A DNA stretch of 64,000 bases from CBDFGS01 sp965247255. GTDB taxonomy: Bacteria > Chloroflexota > Dehalococcoidia > Lucifugimonadales > CAUZJF01. Position numbers and translations under genes: made by a program. Each line of letters begins with the position of its first letter. Positions within the stretch are counted from its first letter, which is position 1. Positions 63,601-64,000 of this stretch are shown piece after piece. Where the stretch lies: the NCBI GenBank assembly GCA_965247255.1, contig CBDFGS010000009.1, forward strand, positions 496,001 to 560,000. Reading direction: 5' to 3'. The notes beneath the pieces were generated by a model that was given only the letters and a program-made list of their open reading frames with translations, searched no databases and was not told where the DNA came from.

Positions 63601-64000
63601 TCCCCTCCGCTCCAACCACGACCGTGTCACCGTCTATTGCGATGGAAGAGCCGAAATCGTGGTTAGTGTTGCCATCGGAGGCGGTGAGCTTGGCCGTCTC
63701 GGTATTGTCGGCCCAGCCTGTGGCGGGCTTGGTGAAGACGTAGGCCGCACCGAAATTGGTCTCGGTGGCACTTTGGTCGACTCCGTCCGCCCCGATAACT
63801 ACGATGTCACCGCTCACCGCTACGGAAATCCCAAACTGGCTACCGCCTCGGTCGTCGACCTCGCGGTTTATGGCGGTGAGCTTGGCCGCCTGACTCCACC
63901 CGTTAGGACCTTCGATGAAAACGTAAGCCGAACCGGCATTGGTGAGGTCATTGGTGTCGTCGCCGTCGTCTTCGTTCGCGCCATCCCCGATCGCCCCGAT
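51617..64000 (-). CDS. Giant surface protein: fibronectin III domains with nested FG-GAP beta-propellers, cadherin-like domain and membrane anchor (N-terminus outside window)
   Basis: At least 4,127 codons, open at the right edge, so the signal peptide is not seen. The GTG at 63817 is an internal codon, not a start. Reading N to C: end of a propeller, three intact fibronectin III domains (63400-62522), a fibronectin domain split by a propeller (62521-61004), one intact (61003-60707), three split (60706-59246, 59245-57758, 57757-56333), three intact (56332-55472), two split (55471-53930, 53929-52424), a cadherin-like domain (52423-52079, with AVDEEEPPGNHVGSAVTATD), an Ig-like domain (52078-51815), a Pro/Thr stalk, a transmembrane helix at 51709-51647 (LLLVIGLMGMLLVIAGSIVV) and the basic tail RERRSNRRL. 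FG-GAP blades (DEFGISVAVDGDTVVVGA, GAAYVFTKP) carry Asp-rich loops that could bind calcium. It is probably an adhesin-like protein projecting from the cell. Confidence 0.9.
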   Translation of the reverse strand: MGAIGDGANEDDGDDTNDLTNAGSAYVFIEGPNGWSQAAKLTAINREVDDRGGSQFGISVAVSGDIVVIGADGVDQSATETNFGAAYVFTKPATGWADNTETAKLTASDGNTNHDFGSSIAIDGDTVVVGAEGKDSSEGAAYVFDIVDWEDIAGSNAATTSHIVTGLTNDIDHTFRVRAVDGAEASDPSDSVAGTPKAASYAPARPLNFSATQNGIGEVELTWDAHRYPLTVTGYEYSQDDGGGPSWTPIADSDSSMVSYTITGLDSIPYTFAVRAVNSAFNKDVNSDSLTASDSRSVTIVANIPAAPDSYSAIAGDKQVWLGWRSPADFTISGYEYRQKEGTDAFDVLETIPGSRSGTTFHIVTGLTNGTAYTFQVRAVNAAGKSDWSGEQSATPVTASSAPVKPEGFAARQTGVGQVELTWEASSNPLDLTGYEFRQNNGSWTTISRSDSRTISHSVTDLNAGDYTFAVRAKNNFDNGVSSGAKSVIVVAVPATPTDLAAEAGDTQVRLTWKDPGNASITTYQLLQLAESIKLRSDDRSDNDEFGHSVAVDGDTLVIGVLGDDDSAKAQSGSAYVFTRVAGGWTQAGKLTASDPKVDAGFGHGVAVHGDTIVVGAYEEDHTNPNDPNDDIDNVGAAYVFTRPATGWADMTQAARLTASDAAENDEFGTSVAVHEDTIVVGAPEEDTGARGSAYIFTRPANGWGNWSTLNANVKAGLTATLRGHSAGDRFGRSVAVHGGTVAVGAYEVGAKKQGEAYVFTKSAATGVWDDWHDKEASDATARLTASDRANDDRFGRAVAMDGDTIVVGAPYNDYDDTDDDTDDDEGAVYVFTKPATGGWANDTETAKLIASERAENDQFGFSVAVDGNTVVVGADQDDSDRGSVYVFTEPSTGGWTDREGSDPLTAYDRSGDDRFGSFVAVDGDTVLVGAVGDDSGKGSAYVFGTGAEWADIPGSGAGTISHIARGLRNNVKHTFRVRAVNAAGAGDASEADAKPAAASFSPSGPAGFTATQTGVGQVLLKWTKSTAPLTITDYSFYQNPGVDGDGWTDIDGSDSSTDSHTVTGLTTGGTYTFDIRAHNGGGQNASGSRPSVTLEAQAAAPTGFTPDAGDEQVKLSWDDPDDSTIDKYQHFQIDPSKLTAADGLRGDEFGYSVAVDGNTAVIGAYQDDHTDDDDNTIGNAGSAYVFTKVSGVWSQVAKLTASDGAGTDEFGYSVAVNGETVVVGAHLDDHTDGDGDTDDDEGAAYVFTKPANGWADMTQTAKLTAFGAAANDEFGISVAVDGNTVLVGAHQYDSGKGAAYVFTKPYTGWADSNETAKFIASDAAANDEFGISVALDGDTAMIGAYHDDHTDDGNTIGNAGSAYVFTKVSGVWSQKAKLIAVDGAANDEFGISIAVNGDTVVVGARQDDTSNGAAYVFTEVSGVWKHVAKLTADDGAANDEFGISVAVDGDTIVVGAHQDDDKSDLSGSAYVFTRDSAGGWRQREKLTASDGEAGDRYGYSVGVSGDTVVVGAYSDDKNDANTGAAYFLSISEWADIPGSGATTTSHIVTGLTNDEEHTFQVRGVNAAGAGLASARAGGTPTIAIPNRPTGFAADAGDTVVDLSWDDPEDSTIEKYHLLQVIQGGKLPPASTDDPVVRGDGLGISVAVDGNTAVVGAYRDDDDGDNSGSAHVFTRSSSTAPWSWAAKLTADDAAANDEFGISVAVHGDTIVVGAHQDDSSKGAAYVFTKVSGVWGQKAKFTASDAAADDEFGISVAVHGNTIVVGAHQDDDATNGDNSGSAYVFTKPAAGWATGTETAKLTASNAAADDAFGISVAVHGETIVVGAHGNQNTVDGTDVSTGAAYVFTKPESGGWATATETAKLTADDAAADDEFGISVAVHGDTVVVGAHKYDVGVGTEKANAGAAYVFIRPTGGPWADGTETGKLIASDAARGDEFGISVAVNDDEDTIVVGAYLDDDNGDNAGSAYVFTQDSNGWSQKTKLTGPSRGKGDWLGYSVAVAGDTVLAGAYESNISGPDSGAVYLWVVPQWADINGSGPTTTSHTVTGLTNRLEYSFQVRAVDKVEGAGAGLPSEVRATPLKPRPAKPTGLSAVPGDTQVKLSWNDPVEGSPPIKNYQLWQHAGNAMLTADTREANDEFGYAVAIDGDTAVVGMPGEDNPDNSGAAFVFTRDSSGTWSQVAKLRASDPNAQDRFGLSVAVHEDTSNGDTIVVGAPHGSSSRGAVYVFTEPSGGWASTSTAAKLTASDRADDDEFGISVAVDGDTVAVGAHNNNAAYVFTKPTDGWTSTTTAAKLSGSDSFGRSVAVDAGTIVVGASGDSDDDKGSAFVFTKPATGWADSTSAGAAKLTAYSRNNNDRFGRSVAIDGDTIVVGAYGNDSNRGSAHVFTKPDTGWANSPGTETAKLTASDRTDGDQFGFSVAVDGDTIVIGADALNETNRSGSAYVFTKPAAGWADSTEAAKLTGSGTGNGDRFGLSVSVDGLTAMVGSNGQGSNSQGAAYLYDIAVWADIAGSTGETRSHFATGLTNGLEHTFAVRAVNDGGASVRSDQVSETPAGAASLPIKPRNFSAVRTGADEVRLEWERSVQPLAVAGYEYTSDGGSNWNNISGSDSGTVSYTVSGLMVGTRTFAVRATNSAGEGVSSDPWSVTIAAAPDRPTELRHLAGDEQVELSWLYSGGQTSITGFQYQQKTGEDDFGDDWTDVTGSTWATTSHIVTGLTNDIPYTFRVRAVNVTIASAASDTVTSTPSAAGSRPARPTNFNAAQTGVGQVGLTWDTALARLTVTGYQYTADGGSTWNNISGSDSGTVSYTVSGLTVGTRTFAVRALNSGTLPGRSSVSRNVTIIDVPNMPTGLGTTSGDTQATFHWNVTVETTDRPIDEHQLLHLPQSKLTADDGADDDEFGYSVAIDGHTAVVGAYRRNVDGNANVGVAYVFTKDSDDAWSQAATLTASDGAANDEFGISVAIDGNTIVVGARQDDTRNGAAYVFTKSPDSVWANDENQTYKWETAKLAASDGAADDEFGISVAIDGNTIVVGARQDDTRNGAAYVFTKADDVAWANDSGENHKAAAAKLIASDGAANDELGISVAVDGDTVVVGAHLHDINDNGSSIPNAGAAYVFIKPDTGGWANEPSKDHRTESARLTAPDGAASDEFGISVAVDGDTVVLGAHKYDVDDNGTSIPNAGAAYVFTRDSNSGKWGQPLKLTASNGHADDGFGNSVAVDGNTAAVGAYLDDRDPAAPDTGSTYVFARKLGVWSQTLNLAGPGPDQNDRLGYSVAVDDGTLLAGAPQDDNVPGFAYAMDISDAEWTDFVSTELTDNGEDYFYRVLNLSNDQEYAFRVRSVNAAANRPSNETVSATPKLGRPVKPTGLVAEERDRAVELSWDLSDDSTIKHYQVLQHPEQSRFTASDGADGDRFGNAVAVDGGTAVVGAPQDDDNGVNSGSAYVFTRDPLSGKWSQPIKLTASDGDTSDEFGYSVAVHGDTIVVGAYQHDLDSESDAGAAYVFTRPDGGWVATSTAAKLTASDGVEGDRFGYSVAVHESTVVVGAYFHKVGGKAKAGATYVFTKPDGGDWTSTSTSSKLIASDGAGFDYFGHSVAVHGDTIVIGAYRHKTNTIPTGAAYVFIRPVGGWVATSTAAKLSASNGDDGDQFGRSVAVDGDTVVIGAQEDDGNRGSAYVFTDAIETAKLTASDRGVSDYFGSSVAVRGGTIVIGAYAANVDVCDPDESDDDDCDEDARSGAAYLFTKPAGAVWANDPNEDYRTESDKLILPTDEEERGDEFGNSVALDGQSIVVGAPEGNDGFGSVHVSDIPQWAHIDDSKATTVSHRVTDLENGVEYTFQVRAVDKVSDVGESPPSNIARATPLVRNHAPEFDLGESATLAVDEEEPPGNHVGSAVTATDPEGNTLAYSLSGTDASSFVLDGSTGQITVGSGTLLDYESGLREYSVIVSVHDRLDTDGDQDTTNDDSINVTINVNNVDEAGTVSMSTTWPREGTTLSASLTDPDGSVYDTSWQWARSANGSTGWRDIVRANSYRYRPVANDGGNYLRATASYTDGHGSGKEAAVVSTNRVRSLDRPETSPPPTPTPVPITVVPPGVGDATVPPGLLLVIGLMGMLLVIAGSIVVRERRSNRRL
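52586..62404 (-). repeat. Six seven-fold FG-GAP repeat units, each nested in a fibronectin III domain
   Basis: Units at 61160-62404, 59411-60598, 57920-59137, 56495-57637, 54104-55357 and 52586-53821. Each contains exactly seven (D)xFGxSVAVxGD blades of about 55-65 residues. Each is preceded by the first half of a fibronectin III domain (P.GDTQV.LSW.DP..STI..YQLLQ) and followed by its second half (EWADI.GS...TTSH.VTGLTN....F.VRAV). A seventh, incomplete unit with two whole blades and part of a third lies at 63560-64000. Confidence 0.9.

Noticed and set aside
63817..63819. GTG at 63817 as the start of the giant protein
   Set aside because: The frame is open upstream to the window edge and continues the same blade (QFGISVAVSGD), so this is an internal codon.

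Overview
The window is about 60% GC bacterial DNA. It holds a few ordinary housekeeping genes, many insertion sequences, genes broken by them, and one end of a giant cell-surface gene. I cannot name the organism from sequence alone. The gene style (SNF2 helicase tails with NGNGHH linkers, proteins rich in fibronectin and FG-GAP repeats with a C-terminal membrane anchor, twin-arginine transport) reminds me of Chloroflexota of the Dehalococcoidia/SAR202 kind, but that is recall, not a search.

Layout. 1-4.1 kb (minus strand): CCA-adding enzyme, RtcB RNA ligase, tRNA-Gly(TCC), a hypothetical gene and a beta-carbonic anhydrase. 4.2-9.5 kb: an IS630 element, a type IIG-like restriction-methylation gene cut at its N-terminus by an IS1380 element, and that truncated IS1380. 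9.5-16 kb: a complete IS1380, the 3' half of an IS3-family element, and two decayed copies of a SNF2 helicase C-terminus, the first interrupted by a complete group II intron. 16-19.5 kb: IS256 and IS3 elements abutting a truncated secreted protein. 19.5-26 kb: small accessory genes (DUF1801 and DUF4377 types, a RelBE toxin-antitoxin pair, membrane proteins) and a third IS1380. 26-31.4 kb: an ABC exporter operon with one ATPase and three tandem permeases (the second frameshifted, the third truncated), then tatC with only the tail of a tatA/B gene before it. 31.4-39.2 kb: a two-domain lipoprotein, IS630, IS21 (istAB), remnants of IS110 and IS3, and a LolA-like anchored protein. 39.2-46.4 kb: decayed second copies of the IS3 and IS256 elements, an AbiE system whose toxin gene is cut by a fourth IS1380, and the 5' half of the split IS3 element. 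46.4-51.4 kb: purC, a HAD phosphatase, a full IS110 element with a probable bridge-RNA region, and an IS3 remnant. 51.6-64 kb: one open reading frame of at least 4,127 codons on the minus strand, still open at the right edge.

Two results stand out. First, the giant protein has an unusual nested design. Fibronectin type III domains are repeatedly split between their third strand and the rest of the domain by an inserted unit of exactly seven FG-GAP repeats, which should form a complete seven-bladed beta-propeller. Six complete units and one partial unit are visible, alternating with runs of intact fibronectin domains, and followed by a cadherin-like domain, a proline-rich stalk and a membrane anchor. 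Second, the two halves of one IS3-family transposase gene lie at 11.2 kb and 45.2 kb, each joined to one of two inverted, equally long (1,704 bp) IS1380 copies. Inverting the roughly 32 kb between them restores the gene in frame, so this segment appears to have been flipped by recombination between the IS copies.

Many non-mobile genes carry single-base frameshifts or end at IS edges. The middle of the window reads as an eroding accessory or defence region rather than a working operon set.
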